A stretch of DNA of 64,000 nucleotides from Desulfovibrio psychrotolerans (GCF_013340305.1 NZ_BLVP01000006.1:1-64000), one strand, 5' to 3'; shown: positions 46,097 to 54,920, numbered from the stretch's first letter. Notes: generated by a model from the sequence alone, not told the origin. Numbers and translations are program-made.

Positions 46097-47143
46097 ATGC
46101 CGCAAGGACAAACAAACCGCGCAAGGGAGCTGCCTATCCACCCGTTTCTCGAAATACGTAATGTCTCTCGCACGTTCCGGGTGCGCCAGCCCCTGTTCTC
46201 CAGCGCGCCCTCCCTGCTGCGGGCGGTGGACAACGTGAGCCTTTCCCTGTGCCGGGGGCAGACGCTGGGGCTTGTGGGCGAAAGCGGCTGCGGCAAATCC
46301 ACTCTTGCCCGCATGGTGGTGCGGCTGCTTGCTCCCTCTTCCGGCGATATTCTGCTGGACGGGCAATCTGTCTTTCACGGCAGCGCAGAATTCATTCAAT
46401 CGCTTCCCGGCAGGGTGCAGATGGTCTTTCAGGACCCTGTATCGTCCCTCAACCCCCGCCGCAGCGTGGGCAGATCCATTCAGGAGGTGCTGGATATCCA
46501 TAAAGAGGGCACCCGCTCCGAACGCCGTGAACGGGTGGAGCACCTGCTGGAACAGGTGGGATTACGCGCAGAGCACTACACCCGGTACCCGCACGAATTT
46601 TCCGGCGGTCAGCGGCAGCGTGTGGCAGTTGCCCGTGCGCTGATCATGCGCCCCGACCTTGTGGTCTGCGACGAGCCTGTTTCGTCACTGGATGTTTCTG
46701 TGCAGGCACAGGTGCTGAACCTGCTGGATGAGATGCAGCAACGGCTGAACCTTACCTACCTGTTCATTTCGCATGACCTTGCCGTGGTCGGGCATGTCAG
46801 CGACCACATTGCGGTCATGTATCTGGGCAGGCTCATGGAGCATGCCCCCAAGGATGCCCTTTTTGCCGCACCGCTGCACCCGTACACACGCGCCCTGCTC
46901 AGTGCCGTGCCCGTTGCCCGCGTGCGGGAGCGCAAGGCGTATCAACGCTTGCCCAGCGATCCGGCTGGCAATTTGGCTGTCGATTTGGCAGGCGATTTGC
47001 CCAGCCCCCTCGCCCCACCGCCCGGCTGCCCTTTTAACCCCCGCTGCCCGGAGTGTATGCCGGTGTGCCGCACCGACGCCCCCCCGTGGATACAGCCGCA
47101 GGCAGGCCACTCGGTCTGCTGCCACCTGTACACCCAACCATGA
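46097..47143 (+). CDS. peptide-type ABC transporter ATPase (OppF/DppF-like)
   Basis: The 348-residue ATPase has Walker A GESGCGKST (about 61-69), the signature FSGGQRQRV, Walker B LVVCDEPVSSLD, the H-loop FISHDLAVV and the C-terminal oligopeptide extension GCPFNPRCPECMPVC. This is typical of OppF/DppF partners for di- or oligopeptides or nickel. No permease, binding protein or OppD partner is adjacent, so it is an orphan here. Near its C-terminus a 12-bp repeat encodes NLAVDLAGDL. The start at 46097 follows a weak GGGACAG; the frame is open further upstream through the repeat array, which is not coding in character. Confidence 0.88.
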   Translation: MPQGQTNRARELPIHPFLEIRNVSRTFRVRQPLFSSAPSLLRAVDNVSLSLCRGQTLGLVGESGCGKSTLARMVVRLLAPSSGDILLDGQSVFHGSAEFIQSLPGRVQMVFQDPVSSLNPRRSVGRSIQEVLDIHKEGTRSERRERVEHLLEQVGLRAEHYTRYPHEFSGGQRQRVAVARALIMRPDLVVCDEPVSSLDVSVQAQVLNLLDEMQQRLNLTYLFISHDLAVVGHVSDHIAVMYLGRLMEHAPKDALFAAPLHPYTRALLSAVPVARVRERKAYQRLPSDPAGNLAVDLAGDLPSPLAPPPGCPFNPRCPECMPVCRTDAPPWIQPQAGHSVCCHLYTQP

Positions 47144-47268
47144 CGCCCCCCGCTGCGCATGGCCGACCAGACCGGGAGATTGTGAAATTGTGTACTTGAC
47201 GGGTGCGGTCCCAATGACCATAGTTACCCGGCCCCAGAGCAAAACAGGAAAGACAAGGAGTTCCGTCC

Positions 47269-47766
47269 ATGGCCGCCACCGAATTTGGAAAAGCCGTAGA
47301 AACCATCAGCGAAGTCATGATGTTTGAGAACTGGCTGCGCTTCTACTTTATTGCGGAAGAAGACGACAAGCTCTACATACGCGTTCCCGAGCAGGGACTT
47401 ATGCGCATCCGCGAAAACCACCCCGCCCTGTTCTCTCTTGTTGAGGAGATGAACGGCAAGGAGGTTACGCCTCAGGTCTCCCGCACCGCCGTGTGCAACC
47501 ACATTTCCAGCGAAGTGGAAGGAAGTTCCATTCAGATGGGTATGGGCGGACGCGTGTTCGACAGCCAGACCTTTCAGTTTGAAATGCACCTCTTCGGCAC
47601 ATGGGTGCAGTCGCATGAGGAGCAGCTCGACAAAGGCTTCCTTGATTTCAACACATGGAAAAGCCTGTTCGCCGATTGGAAAAAGTCCGACAAGGTTCGC
47701 GAACACATAGAAGAACTGCGCGGTGCCATGACCCGTTCCAGTACGGATTGCACCACCCAGCAGTAG
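47269..47766 (+). CDS. uncharacterised conserved-looking protein
   Basis: The 165-residue soluble protein is acidic, with mixed helix and strand (FENWLRFYFIAEEDDKLYIRVP; FQFEMHLFGTWVQSHEEQLDKGF). AAGGAG precedes the ATG and a strong terminator follows, so it is a well-defined single-gene unit. I do not recognise a domain, and no catalytic motif, signal peptide or membrane segment is present. Confidence 0.75.
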   Translation: MAATEFGKAVETISEVMMFENWLRFYFIAEEDDKLYIRVPEQGLMRIRENHPALFSLVEEMNGKEVTPQVSRTAVCNHISSEVEGSSIQMGMGGRVFDSQTFQFEMHLFGTWVQSHEEQLDKGFLDFNTWKSLFADWKKSDKVREHIEELRGAMTRSSTDCTTQQ

Positions 47767-47790
47767 GCTTTTTGCCGTTCACAGCTCGTA

Positions 47791-47822
47791 AAAAGGCCGC
47801 TCCCGTTTGGGGGCGGCCTTTT
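47791..47822 (+). terminator. intrinsic terminator
   Basis: A 14-bp stem (AAAAGGCCGCTCCC with GGGGGCGGCCTTTT, one G-T) and TTTTACTTT tail follow the gene at 47269. Confidence 0.9.
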
Positions 47823-47951
47823 ACTTTGCCCCATCTGCCAGACATGTTCTGCCCATTTGCCGGATGTGGCGGCGAAAGCATGGCAACGGCCACAAAGTCC
47901 CCTGCGTGGGAGGAGGCTTCTCGTCCGGTCAGTCCGGAGGCCACAAACGCA

Positions 47952-47979
47952 AGAGACCCCCGCTTGCGCGGGGGTCTCT
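47952..47979 (-). terminator. terminator of pal
   Basis: The stem AGAGACCCCCGC/GCGGGGGTCTCT lies 23 bp after the pal stop on the minus strand, followed by TTGCGTTTG. The tail is modest, but the 12-bp stem is strong. Confidence 0.75.
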
Positions 47980-48001
47980 GCCAAACAAATCCTATGCAGT
48001 A

Positions 48002-48535
48002 CTACTTGATGATCTTGAATTCGCCGCGGCGGTTCTGCGACCACACGGCTTCTCCGGTGCCCGTCACAGCAGGACGCTCTTCACCGAAGGAAACAACTTC
48101 GATCTGACCGGCGTCAACGCCCAGCACCATCAGGTATTCCTTGACGGTACGTGCGCGGCGTTCGCCCAGCGCGAGGTTGTATTCAGCAGTGCCACGCTCA
48201 TCGCAATGTCCTTCCACCAGCACGCGGAGCTGGGGGAACTTCTTCAGGATTTCGGCCTTTTCCTTCAGCTGGTCGCGGTATTCTGCCTTGATGTCGAACT
48301 TGTCGAAATCAAAGAGTACCTTGCTGTCGGTGATGACCATACGGGCCTTGCTCAGGGCTTCTGCGAGTTCCTGCTCGGCGCTCATGCCGGAGTAAGCGGA
48401 CTCAACGGGAGCCTGTTCGTAAGTGGCGGTTTCTGCCTCGGGGGTTGCGGCGACCTGCTTCTTGGCACAGCCAAAGCTCATAGCCAAAACCAAAACCATA
48501 AACAGTGCCAGCCCGAAACGTTTCATAGTGCGCAT
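48002..48535 (-). CDS. pal: peptidoglycan-associated lipoprotein (OmpA-like)
   Basis: Pal is the outer-membrane lipoprotein of the Tol-Pal system and binds peptidoglycan. The 177-residue protein has a signal peptide ending in SFGC (lipidated Cys near residue 23). It also carries an OmpA domain with KVLFDFDKFDIKAEYR, VEGHCDERGTAEYNLALGERRA (peptidoglycan binding) and the C-terminal NRRGEFKI. AGGAGG lies 7 bp upstream of the ATG at 48535. It follows tolB after 248 bp, with its own promoter at 48666-48693. Confidence 0.95.
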   Translation of the reverse strand: MRTMKRFGLALFMVLVLAMSFGCAKKQVAATPEAETATYEQAPVESAYSGMSAEQELAEALSKARMVITDSKVLFDFDKFDIKAEYRDQLKEKAEILKKFPQLRVLVEGHCDERGTAEYNLALGERRARTVKEYLMVLGVDAGQIEVVSFGEERPAVTGTGEAVWSQNRRGEFKIIK

Positions 48536-48665
48536 TGAAAATCCTCCTAATGCTCTGTACAAATCTCTTTTTAGCGGACACACAATTTGGTCAGCCTCAT
48601 TCCCTTGTTCTTATCATGAATGGGGCGGTCTTTAAAGAACCACCCCAAGCACGGAACGCGAGAAT

Positions 48666-48693
48666 ATCCTAGCCTGTGCGTAAAAATTGTCAA
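48666..48693 (-). promoter_or_regulatory. sigma70 promoter of pal
   Basis: On the minus strand TTGACA (48693-48688), a 16-bp spacer and TAGGAT (48671-48666) lie 130 bp upstream of pal. Downstream, at 48622-48646, a long hairpin around TCTTTAAAGA with GGGG/CCCC arms would fold in the 5' untranslated RNA. So pal can be made independently of tolQRAB. Confidence 0.65.
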
Positions 48694-48783
48694 GATGAAT
48701 CGCATGGGTTATCAATGGGTTCCCCCCACCTCGTGCCATCTTGTCAAGATTCTACGCCACTGGCGTGACAATAACATTATTTT

Positions 48784-50118
48784 CTAATCAGGCACCAGAC
48801 CCCACGAAGGCATGGTCGCCTCGCCGTCTCCGGTGGGTACCTGACGCGGTTCCCCGCCGTGACGCGTGGTGAGGTATACCTTGTATTGACCTGATCTGCT
48901 TGAAGAAAATGCCAGAAAATAGCCGTCTGGAGCAAAGGCAGGCATCTCGTCATTGCCGGGGCCAAAGCTTACCTGCTTTTCCCTGCCCGTAACCAGATCT
49001 TTGACGAAAATGCGGTGCCCGCCGTCCAGCATGCGCGAAAAAGCTACCAGTTCCCCGTCCGGAGAGATGGAGGGAGTGGTGTTATATTTGCCTTCGGTGG
49101 TTATGCGATCATCACTGCCTGTGGCAAGGTTCTTCAGGAAAATGTGCGGGTTGCCCCTGCGACTGGACACATACGCCATCTTTGTGCCCGAGGCGTCAAA
49201 CGATGGCGAAACATCTATGGCCCAGTTCTCCACCAGTGCCTTTTCCTTCTGGAAAATGTGGTTAAGCAGGTAGATATCCGGGTTTCCGCCGGAGGCAAGG
49301 CTTACCGCCACCTTGTTGTTGGGCAAGAAGGTGGGGCCGATAATGGTGTTACCCGGGAACTTGATATGCTGCACACGGCGTGTCAGGCGGTCCCACACAC
49401 CAAGAGAATGGTACCTGTCGCCTATATGGCTGAAGATAACGTAGCGGCCGTCCGGCGACCATGAGGGCGAGAGGCTGAGGCCCGGCAGCTTGGTGAGCTG
49501 ACGCAGGTCTCTGCCCGTGGGATGCACGGACCATATATCCTTCTGCGTCTTGCCCGCCTTTTTCACGAACGCCAAGGTGGAGAGAAAAAAGTCGCCCCTT
49601 CCGGTCAGTGCCTTCATGAAATCCGCGCAGAACCTGTCTGCCACGCGGGGCAGCATGTCCTTGGAAATGTCAAAGTAAGCCTTGCCCAGCACCAGCTTGC
49701 CGGAAAACGCCTCGAACACCCGAAGCTCCACTGAGGGCAGCTTGCCGGGGGCGGGCGTGGGCCATGCCTGCGTTATGACAAGGTCTACCCCCGCCAGCTG
49801 GTAGCGGCGCAGATCAATATCCGGTGCCTTGAATCCTGCCGGGGTATTGCCTCCCAGAATGGTGGAGCCTTCCACCACCTTGATGAAGGGCAGAAAATAC
49901 ATGTTCCTGTCAATAAGCGACTTCAGTTCCGGCCCTTCCGCAGGCGAGGCCGTTACCGCACCGGCGGGCGTGCTGCCCAGCGGGGCGGTGGTGACCAGAT
50001 TCAGGGCGCCTTGACCGGGTCCGTAAATATCCACCTCAATGGAACGGGCACCCGCCTGCATGGCAGGAAAGACAAGTGCCACGACGGAAAGGAGAAAAAG
50101 CGTTCTGATTGTTTTCAT
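48784..50118 (-). CDS. tolB: Tol-Pal system periplasmic protein TolB
   Basis: TolB is the periplasmic partner linking TolA and Pal during cell constriction. The 444-residue protein has a signal peptide (about 1-24), an N-terminal alpha/beta domain (VDIYGPGQGALNLV) and a six-bladed beta-propeller with repeated SPDG motifs (SPSWSPDGRYVIF, TPSISPDGELVAF, MPAFAPDGYFLAF). It lies 57 bp after tolA on the same strand. Confidence 0.94.
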   Translation of the reverse strand: MKTIRTLFLLSVVALVFPAMQAGARSIEVDIYGPGQGALNLVTTAPLGSTPAGAVTASPAEGPELKSLIDRNMYFLPFIKVVEGSTILGGNTPAGFKAPDIDLRRYQLAGVDLVITQAWPTPAPGKLPSVELRVFEAFSGKLVLGKAYFDISKDMLPRVADRFCADFMKALTGRGDFFLSTLAFVKKAGKTQKDIWSVHPTGRDLRQLTKLPGLSLSPSWSPDGRYVIFSHIGDRYHSLGVWDRLTRRVQHIKFPGNTIIGPTFLPNNKVAVSLASGGNPDIYLLNHIFQKEKALVENWAIDVSPSFDASGTKMAYVSSRRGNPHIFLKNLATGSDDRITTEGKYNTTPSISPDGELVAFSRMLDGGHRIFVKDLVTGREKQVSFGPGNDEMPAFAPDGYFLAFSSSRSGQYKVYLTTRHGGEPRQVPTGDGEATMPSWGLVPD

Positions 50119-50175
50119 GCGTATTCTCTTGACGCGGCGGTAGTCCCGCCCGCTGCTGCCGTGCCGGTTGCCCGG

Positions 50176-51147
50176 CTACTCATGGCTGTTGAAGGTGATA
50201 ACTATAGAACTGATATCCGGCGTTGGCGGCTTGGGCAACTGTTTGGTGTCCGAAACCGCGCGCAGGGCCGAACCGTCAAAGTCCGGCCTGCCCGACGAGG
50301 TAACCACAGAGGCATCCATGATAGTGCCGTCCGGAGAGAGCACTATGCGCACACGCGTGACGAATTCGTCTCTGGTGGCCATCTGCGGAAATCGCCAGTT
50401 CTTTTTCACAAGGTTTTGCACGGCAATGGCGTAGAGGTCTTCTATGCTGCCTATCACGCCTTCGGTGGGCGGCCCTTCCAGTCCTTCCTCGCCTATGCCT
50501 TCCAGTGCGTCACCCAGTCCGGGGCTGGCTTCCACGGCTGCCTGCAATGCGGCCAGTTCCTGGCTCAGCGTCTGCTGCCCCGACTGTTCCTTTGATTGGG
50601 CAGACTTCTTCACTTCCTTGCTCGTATCCGCCAGTGCCGCCTTCAGGATATCCTCGGGAGAAGGTTGCGGGGGCTTTTTGGGCTCCTGCTTTTTGGGTTC
50701 CGGCTTGGCATCCTTCTTCGGCTCCGCTTTAGGTTCCGGCTTAGGCTCGGGCTTGGGTTCCGGCTTCTTCTCCGGTTCCTTTTCCTCACGCGGCTTGGGA
50801 GGCTCCGGCACCACAGCCTCCTTCTTGGGGCTTATGGGCGTGGCATCCGGCTTGGGCACGGGCACCGGTTCCGGCTTGGGGGCAGCAACGGGGGCCGGTG
50901 CGGGCGGCGGGGGCGGCGCAGGGGCCGGTTCCGGCTTGGGCGCGGGGGCCGGAGCCGGTTTTTGGGCAGCGGGCTTGACCGCCGGGGCGGATTTTCCCGC
51001 CGCCGGTTTGCCCGCAATAGCCACCAGCCGCACCTGCTGAACGGGCATATCAAGCCGCACCTTGGGTGAAGAGGCGGGCCAGAAGACCGCCAGCAACACT
51101 ATACTGAGGTGCAGGCACAAAGAGAGCAGCGTACTCAATAACCGCAT
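50176..51147 (-). CDS. tolA: Tol-Pal system protein TolA (TonB-like C-terminus)
   Basis: TolA is the inner-membrane protein that spans the periplasm and contacts TolB and Pal. The 323-residue product has one N-terminal helix (LSLCLHLSIVLLAVFW). A very long Pro/Lys/Glu/Ala linker follows (about 45-170; repeated PEPKPEPK), then a TolA/TonB-type C-terminal domain (VKKNWRFPQMATRDEFVTRVRIVLSPDGTI). The linker is TonB-like and not the alanine-lysine helix of E. coli TolA. Position between tolR and tolB decides the name. Confidence 0.9.
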   Translation of the reverse strand: MRLLSTLLSLCLHLSIVLLAVFWPASSPKVRLDMPVQQVRLVAIAGKPAAGKSAPAVKPAAQKPAPAPAPKPEPAPAPPPPPAPAPVAAPKPEPVPVPKPDATPISPKKEAVVPEPPKPREEKEPEKKPEPKPEPKPEPKAEPKKDAKPEPKKQEPKKPPQPSPEDILKAALADTSKEVKKSAQSKEQSGQQTLSQELAALQAAVEASPGLGDALEGIGEEGLEGPPTEGVIGSIEDLYAIAVQNLVKKNWRFPQMATRDEFVTRVRIVLSPDGTIMDASVVTSSGRPDFDGSALRAVSDTKQLPKPPTPDISSIVITFNSHE

Positions 51148-51159
51148 GGGGGTATGCGC

Positions 51160-51591
51160 CTACTTCTTCTTAGTGGTTGGTTCGTCATCCGGCTGCTCGG
51201 CCACAATGCCCAGATTGACTATGCCTGCGCCCTTGATACGGCCCATCACTTCCACCACAACGCCATATGGCACCTCGCGGTCGGCGCGCAGGAAAAGCTG
51301 CTTGTTCTGTTCCTTCACCATACGCTGAAGGTGGCCTTCCATATCTTCCAACGTCAGGGCATATTCATCCAGAAACATGGCTCCATCGCGCCGGATGGTC
51401 AGTACCAGGTGGTCGCTGTCTGTCGGCAGCACTTCCACCGTCTGTGTCTGCGGCAGGTCCACCTCCAGCCCCTGTGTCATGAGGGGGGCGGTAACCATGA
51501 AGATGATGAGCAGCACCAGCATAACGTCCACAAAGGGCGTTACGTTGATTTCGGACACAAATCCCTTGCCACTACCCATAGAAACGCCCAT
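51160..51591 (-). CDS. tolR: Tol-Pal system protein TolR (ExbD family)
   Basis: TolR forms the proton channel with TolQ that energises TolA. The 143-residue protein has one transmembrane helix with the channel aspartate (EINVTPFVDVMLVLLIIFMV) and a periplasmic domain. It ends in a lysine-rich KKK. AGGAG lies 6 bp upstream of the ATG at 51591, just after the tolQ stop. Confidence 0.94.
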   Translation of the reverse strand: MGVSMGSGKGFVSEINVTPFVDVMLVLLIIFMVTAPLMTQGLEVDLPQTQTVEVLPTDSDHLVLTIRRDGAMFLDEYALTLEDMEGHLQRMVKEQNKQLFLRADREVPYGVVVEVMGRIKGAGIVNLGIVAEQPDDEPTTKKK

Positions 51592-51600
51592 GGACTTCTC

Positions 51601-52311
51601 CTACTTCTTGTCGCCCGAAAGGCGGGCCACGGTGGTTGAAGCCGGGCGGGTTGCACCCAGTTCGCGCTGCACGCGGTTGAGGAACGCTCCGGCAAAGTTA
51701 ACCAGCTGCACCTCAATGCCGTTGAGCATGCCCAGAAACATATTGTAGCCCACGGTGGCGGGAATAGCCACGCCAAGGCCGATGGCAGTGGCAACCAATG
51801 CCTCGGATATACCGGGAGCCACCACCGCCAGCGAGGCGGTTTTCATCTGCCCAATGGCATGGAACGAATGCATGATGCCCCACACCGTGCCGAACAGCCC
51901 GATGAACGGAGCGGCGTTGGCCGTGGTGGCCAGAAACGCAAGGGAAGATCCCATACGCGAACTCTGCATGCTCACGCCCTGTCTGAGGGCACGGCGCACG
52001 TTGTCTGCAAGAATATCGGTGTTGCTGCCCATCTCGCGCAGCCGGTTGTATTCGGCCACGCCCTCCTGCGCCACGAGATACACGGGGGAGGTGACGTCGC
52101 TGCCCAAAGCCTGCACGGCCTCGCGCAGGTCTTTGGCACGCTGAAAATTTTCCAGTCCTTCTGAGGCTTTGCGCTTGGCTGCGCTGAGCTGGAACCACTT
52201 CTGGATCATCAGGGACCAGCTCATTACCGACATGCAGACCAGCAGAAGAAGCACGAATTTTACCACAAGAGTGGCCTGCCAAAGCAGCATCAGAACATTG
52301 GTATCGCCCAT
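51601..52311 (-). CDS. tolQ: Tol-Pal system protein TolQ (MotA/ExbB family)
   Basis: TolQ is the motor subunit that uses the proton gradient with TolR. The 236-residue protein has three helices: one near residues 12-34, then the pair typified by PFIGLFGTVWGIMHSF and LVATAIGLGVAIPATVGYN. The start at 52311 has GGAG about 8 bp upstream. A large hairpin at 52345-52380 lies in the leader, just ahead of the Shine-Dalgarno. It leads the tolQRAB unit. Confidence 0.95.
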   Translation of the reverse strand: MGDTNVLMLLWQATLVVKFVLLLLVCMSVMSWSLMIQKWFQLSAAKRKASEGLENFQRAKDLREAVQALGSDVTSPVYLVAQEGVAEYNRLREMGSNTDILADNVRRALRQGVSMQSSRMGSSLAFLATTANAAPFIGLFGTVWGIMHSFHAIGQMKTASLAVVAPGISEALVATAIGLGVAIPATVGYNMFLGMLNGIEVQLVNFAGAFLNRVQRELGATRPASTTVARLSGDKK

Positions 52312-52344
52312 CAAGTCACTCCAGATTCGTTTGATTGACGGTCT

Positions 52345-52380
52345 CCGCACCGGGTTGTCATGTCTGAAACCCCGGTGCGG
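52345..52380 (-). promoter_or_regulatory. leader hairpin ahead of tolQ
   Basis: A perfect 10-bp stem (CCGCACCGGG/CCCGGTGCGG) with a 16-nt loop lies 34 bp upstream of the tolQ start. There is no T-run, so it is not a terminator. It could affect RNA stability or ribosome access. Confidence 0.5.
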
Positions 52381-52537
52381 GCCGGATATGGCGGGGGTTG
52401 TATCCCAAAACGTGTACGGCATAAAGCGGGATTAGGGGGTGCAACCCCGGCAAACCATTGGTTTACGCACACCCATGCCCGCGGAGGTGGATGCCGCGCC
52501 ACTTTTGCGGGAAAAAAATTTTTTCATGTCTGGCGGA

Positions 52538-52561
52538 AAACCCTTCTCACGAGAAGAGTTT
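52538..52561 (-). terminator. terminator of the efflux adaptor gene
   Basis: On the minus strand AAACTCTTCTC-GT-GAGAAGGGTTT, with one mismatch, runs into TTTTCC. It lies about 210 bp after the adaptor stop codon, within the 458-bp gap 52312-52769. Nearby, AATGAGG-CTTAC-CCTCATT (52576-52594) is a perfect 7-bp inverted repeat of unknown role. No gene was seen in this gap. Confidence 0.55.
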
Positions 52562-52769
52562 CACCGCATTGCGAATGAGGCTTACCCTCATTTCGCCGGA
52601 TAAACAACAGCCGCCAACGGGCCCAACATTAAAAGAGACTGCCTGCTGCGTTGCTGCGGAAGGCAGAAATATTCGCAGGTGCCTGATGATACGATCCCTG
52701 CAAAACAGGCACGGACATTCTCCGGGCCGTGCAGCGCAGCTTCTGTGAACGGCCCGGCAGTTCCTGCGG

Positions 52770-53870
52770 CTAACGCCCTTCCGTCACCCGCTGCCCGGGC
52801 CGCAGACGCTCGTTGCCCTTCACCACCACAGCCGCACCTTCAGAGAGTCCGGTGCCGCTCACAGCCACCTCGGAACCCAGCCATGCATCCACCGTCACGT
52901 GCACCGCATGGGCTTCTCCCTGCTGCACGATCCACACCACGGTCTGCCCCTGCGAAACGGTTACGGCATCCCGCGGCACCAGCACGGCGTCCGCTTCTGC
53001 CCCGGCAGGCAGGCGCACTCTGGCCTCCATGCCCTGTGCCAGATGCTTACCGTTTTTCAGCCGCACCCGCACGGGAAAGGTTCGGGTGGAAACATCGCCC
53101 TGCGGAATCACCGCCGTGACGGTGGCGGGGTAATCCGTGCCGCCCACGGCGGCAACCACATCCTGTCCCGGCCGCACAAAGCCCATAACAGACTGCGGCA
53201 CTTCCACCATTGCCTCCACATAGGCATTGTGCGCCACGGTGGCAACCACTGTGCCCGGTGCCACCCACTCGCCCCGGCTGGCGCTCCGCTGCAGCACCAC
53301 GCCTTCAAACGGGGCGCGCACGGTGCTCTTGGCAATCTCCAGCCGCAGGCGTTCTGCCTCTGCCTTGGATGCGTGAGCCTTCTGCTGCAGTCCCTGCATA
53401 CGCAGCCGCGCCTCGTCAAATTCTTTTTCCGAAACCGATTTGGAGCGGTAGAGTGTGTCCATGCGGGCAAATTCCAACCGCGCACTCTCAAGGTCCGTCA
53501 GGGTCTGCGCGTGCTGTGCCGAAGCAGACTCCAACGCCTTGGTCAACAGGTCGGTATCCAGCACCACCATAACATGTCCGGCGCTCAGAGAATCCCCTTC
53601 CTCAAAGGCTATCCGCTCCACCCTGCCTGCCACGGAGGCAGCCACCTCGGATACTTCGGGAAACCGAATGGTCCCGATGAACACGTTTTGCAGAGCGGCC
53701 TTGCCCAGCCGCGCCTGCGCCGTAACCACCGGAGAAGGCGGCGGCCCCTGCGGCGCGTCCGATGCCTTTGCGGTTCCCGCCATGGTTACTGCTGCGCCCC
53801 ACCATACTGCCACCGCGAAGGCGCACAGCCCTGCGCAACGGGTAAAGCGCGTACATAAATCTCCGGGCAT
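52770..53870 (-). CDS. RND-type efflux periplasmic adaptor (membrane fusion protein)
   Basis: The 366-residue exported protein has a signal peptide (FAVAVWWGAAVTMAGTA region). It then shows a lipoyl/barrel-sandwich split around a coiled-coil hairpin (LESASAQHAQTLTDLESARLEFARM ... KAEAERLRLEIAKS), STVRAPFEGVV and a beta-barrel (VMGFVRPGQDVVAAV). This is the HlyD/AcrA adaptor layout. AAGGAG lies 6 bp ahead of the ATG. No RND pump or ABC pump is adjacent. A TolC-like gene lies 2.4 kb away beyond a small insert and could be its outer-membrane partner. Confidence 0.9.
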   Translation of the reverse strand: MPGDLCTRFTRCAGLCAFAVAVWWGAAVTMAGTAKASDAPQGPPPSPVVTAQARLGKAALQNVFIGTIRFPEVSEVAASVAGRVERIAFEEGDSLSAGHVMVVLDTDLLTKALESASAQHAQTLTDLESARLEFARMDTLYRSKSVSEKEFDEARLRMQGLQQKAHASKAEAERLRLEIAKSTVRAPFEGVVLQRSASRGEWVAPGTVVATVAHNAYVEAMVEVPQSVMGFVRPGQDVVAAVGGTDYPATVTAVIPQGDVSTRTFPVRVRLKNGKHLAQGMEARVRLPAGAEADAVLVPRDAVTVSQGQTVVWIVQQGEAHAVHVTVDAWLGSEVAVSGTGLSEGAAVVVKGNERLRPGQRVTEGR

Positions 53871-54000
53871 GGCAAACTCCTTACTCTTGGAATGTCACTC
53901 GCCCGAGCATGGCACAACCTGCACCATCCTGCGGGGCTCGACCTCTGTGTACCCCAAATATTACCGGAACGAAACAGCAACACGCACGGCAGGGCCGTAA

Positions 54001-54240
54001 CTATGGGAGCGCACGCACAACAGGCAGGCACAGGAACCGGCTTTGCGGACGTTCTTCCCGGAAGGCTTGCCGAAAACGACGGGCAGCACATGCCCCCTTG
54101 AATGCCATCCCCCTGCCGGACTGCTTGTCTTGGTATTCCTCGGAGATGTGAGAAACGGCGAAGGCAAGAAGCGGGTAATTGGCAACATCTGCCGACCGGG
54201 GATATTCAGTGTGTGATTCCCGGCCATGGACGACCCTCAT
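54001..54240 (-). CDS. possible small protein with strong ribosome site
   Basis: A 79-codon frame on the minus strand begins at an ATG with AAGGAGGGGG about 9 bp upstream. The product has no recognised domain, signal or helix pattern and its C-terminal half is Arg-rich. It is divergent from the antitoxin gene. The Shine-Dalgarno is the main support; it may be a remnant or chance. Confidence 0.28.
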   Translation of the reverse strand: MRVVHGRESHTEYPRSADVANYPLLAFAVSHISEEYQDKQSGRGMAFKGACAARRFRQAFREERPQSRFLCLPVVRALP

Positions 54241-54273
54241 GACGATAGCCCCCTCCTTTACAGCCCGCACTTC

Positions 54274-54292
54274 GTAGCATATTGTAGCTACA
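54274..54292 (+). promoter_or_regulatory. probable autoregulatory operator of the toxin-antitoxin pair
   Basis: TGTAGCTACA (54283-54292) is a perfect 10-bp palindrome. A further GTAGC lies at 54274-54278, 10 bp upstream in direct repeat. It sits immediately before the antitoxin Shine-Dalgarno, where ribbon-helix-helix antitoxins normally bind. Confidence 0.55.
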
Positions 54293-54305
54293 AAGGAGAT
54301 TCGCC

Positions 54306-54590
54306 ATGCAGGAAACGATACGCGCACGGGTTGATTCTCAGCTCAAGGAACAATTCGAGGCAGCCGCCAAGAGCCATGGGCAAAACGCCAGCAAACTCTT
54401 ACGCGATTTCATGTCCGACTACGTGCGCAGGCACAGGGAGCAGCAGACCCGGCGCGAGGAAACGCTTCAGGCCATAGAGAGCATTGAAGCGGGCCGCTTC
54501 GTTGCCGGAGATGACGTTTTCGCATGGATGGATACGTGGGGCACTGATTCTGCTCCCGCCATTCTGAAGGGCGCACCGGAATGCAAATAA
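54306..54590 (+). CDS. ribbon-helix-helix antitoxin
   Basis: The 94-residue protein starts ETIRARVDSQLKEQFEAAAKSHG, an RHH (MetJ/Arc/RelB-type) DNA-binding fold with one strand and two helices. Its C-terminal tail (about 60-94) would wrap the toxin. AAAGGAG lies upstream of the ATG. It overlaps the toxin gene by 10 bp, the usual order of type II systems. It should repress its own promoter through the operator at 54274-54292. Confidence 0.88.
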   Translation: MQETIRARVDSQLKEQFEAAAKSHGQNASKLLRDFMSDYVRRHREQQTRREETLQAIESIEAGRFVAGDDVFAWMDTWGTDSAPAILKGAPECK

Positions 54591-54850
54591 GATTTTCCCC
54601 GGAGTCCGTGGAAGACCTGAAACGCCTTTACGAGTTCGTTGCCGAGCACGACATAGACGCAGCCCGGACTATCGCCCTTAACCTGAAATCAGCCATCAAC
54701 CGCTTCGCGGGCTTCTCCCACATAGGGCATCCGCTGGAAGACTTGGAAGGCGTGCGGGAATTTGTTTTCGGGCGGTATGCCATCCGCTATCTGGCAAAAG
54801 GTGAGGTGGTGTATGTGTTGCGGGTGTGGCATGGGAAGGAGGAGAGGTAG
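54581..54850 (+). CDS. RelE/ParE family toxin
   Basis: The 89-residue basic protein has the RelE/ParE layout: QIRFSPESVEDLKRLYEFV, two helices, IGHPLEDLEGVREFVFGRYAIRYLAKGEVVYVLRVWHGKEER. The GRYAIRY ... VLRVWHGKE end is typical of ParE/RelE toxins. Whether it poisons gyrase or cleaves mRNA cannot be decided here. It starts inside the antitoxin gene (10-bp overlap), so expression is coupled. Confidence 0.9.
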   Translation: MQIRFSPESVEDLKRLYEFVAEHDIDAARTIALNLKSAINRFAGFSHIGHPLEDLEGVREFVFGRYAIRYLAKGEVVYVLRVWHGKEER

Positions 54851-54920
54851 CGCGGATTCTGCATGCTGTATCTGCTTATGGGGGCGGGGCGGGAGATTGC
54901 TGCTTTTCAGGAGCGTTATT

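Larger units (their letters stand above)
53871..54305. other. intergenic region between adaptor and toxin-antitoxin genes
   Basis: This 435-bp gap holds only one plausible small frame (54001-54240, minus strand, listed separately) and the operator of the toxin-antitoxin pair at its right end. No repeats or strong terminators were seen. Confidence 0.4.
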
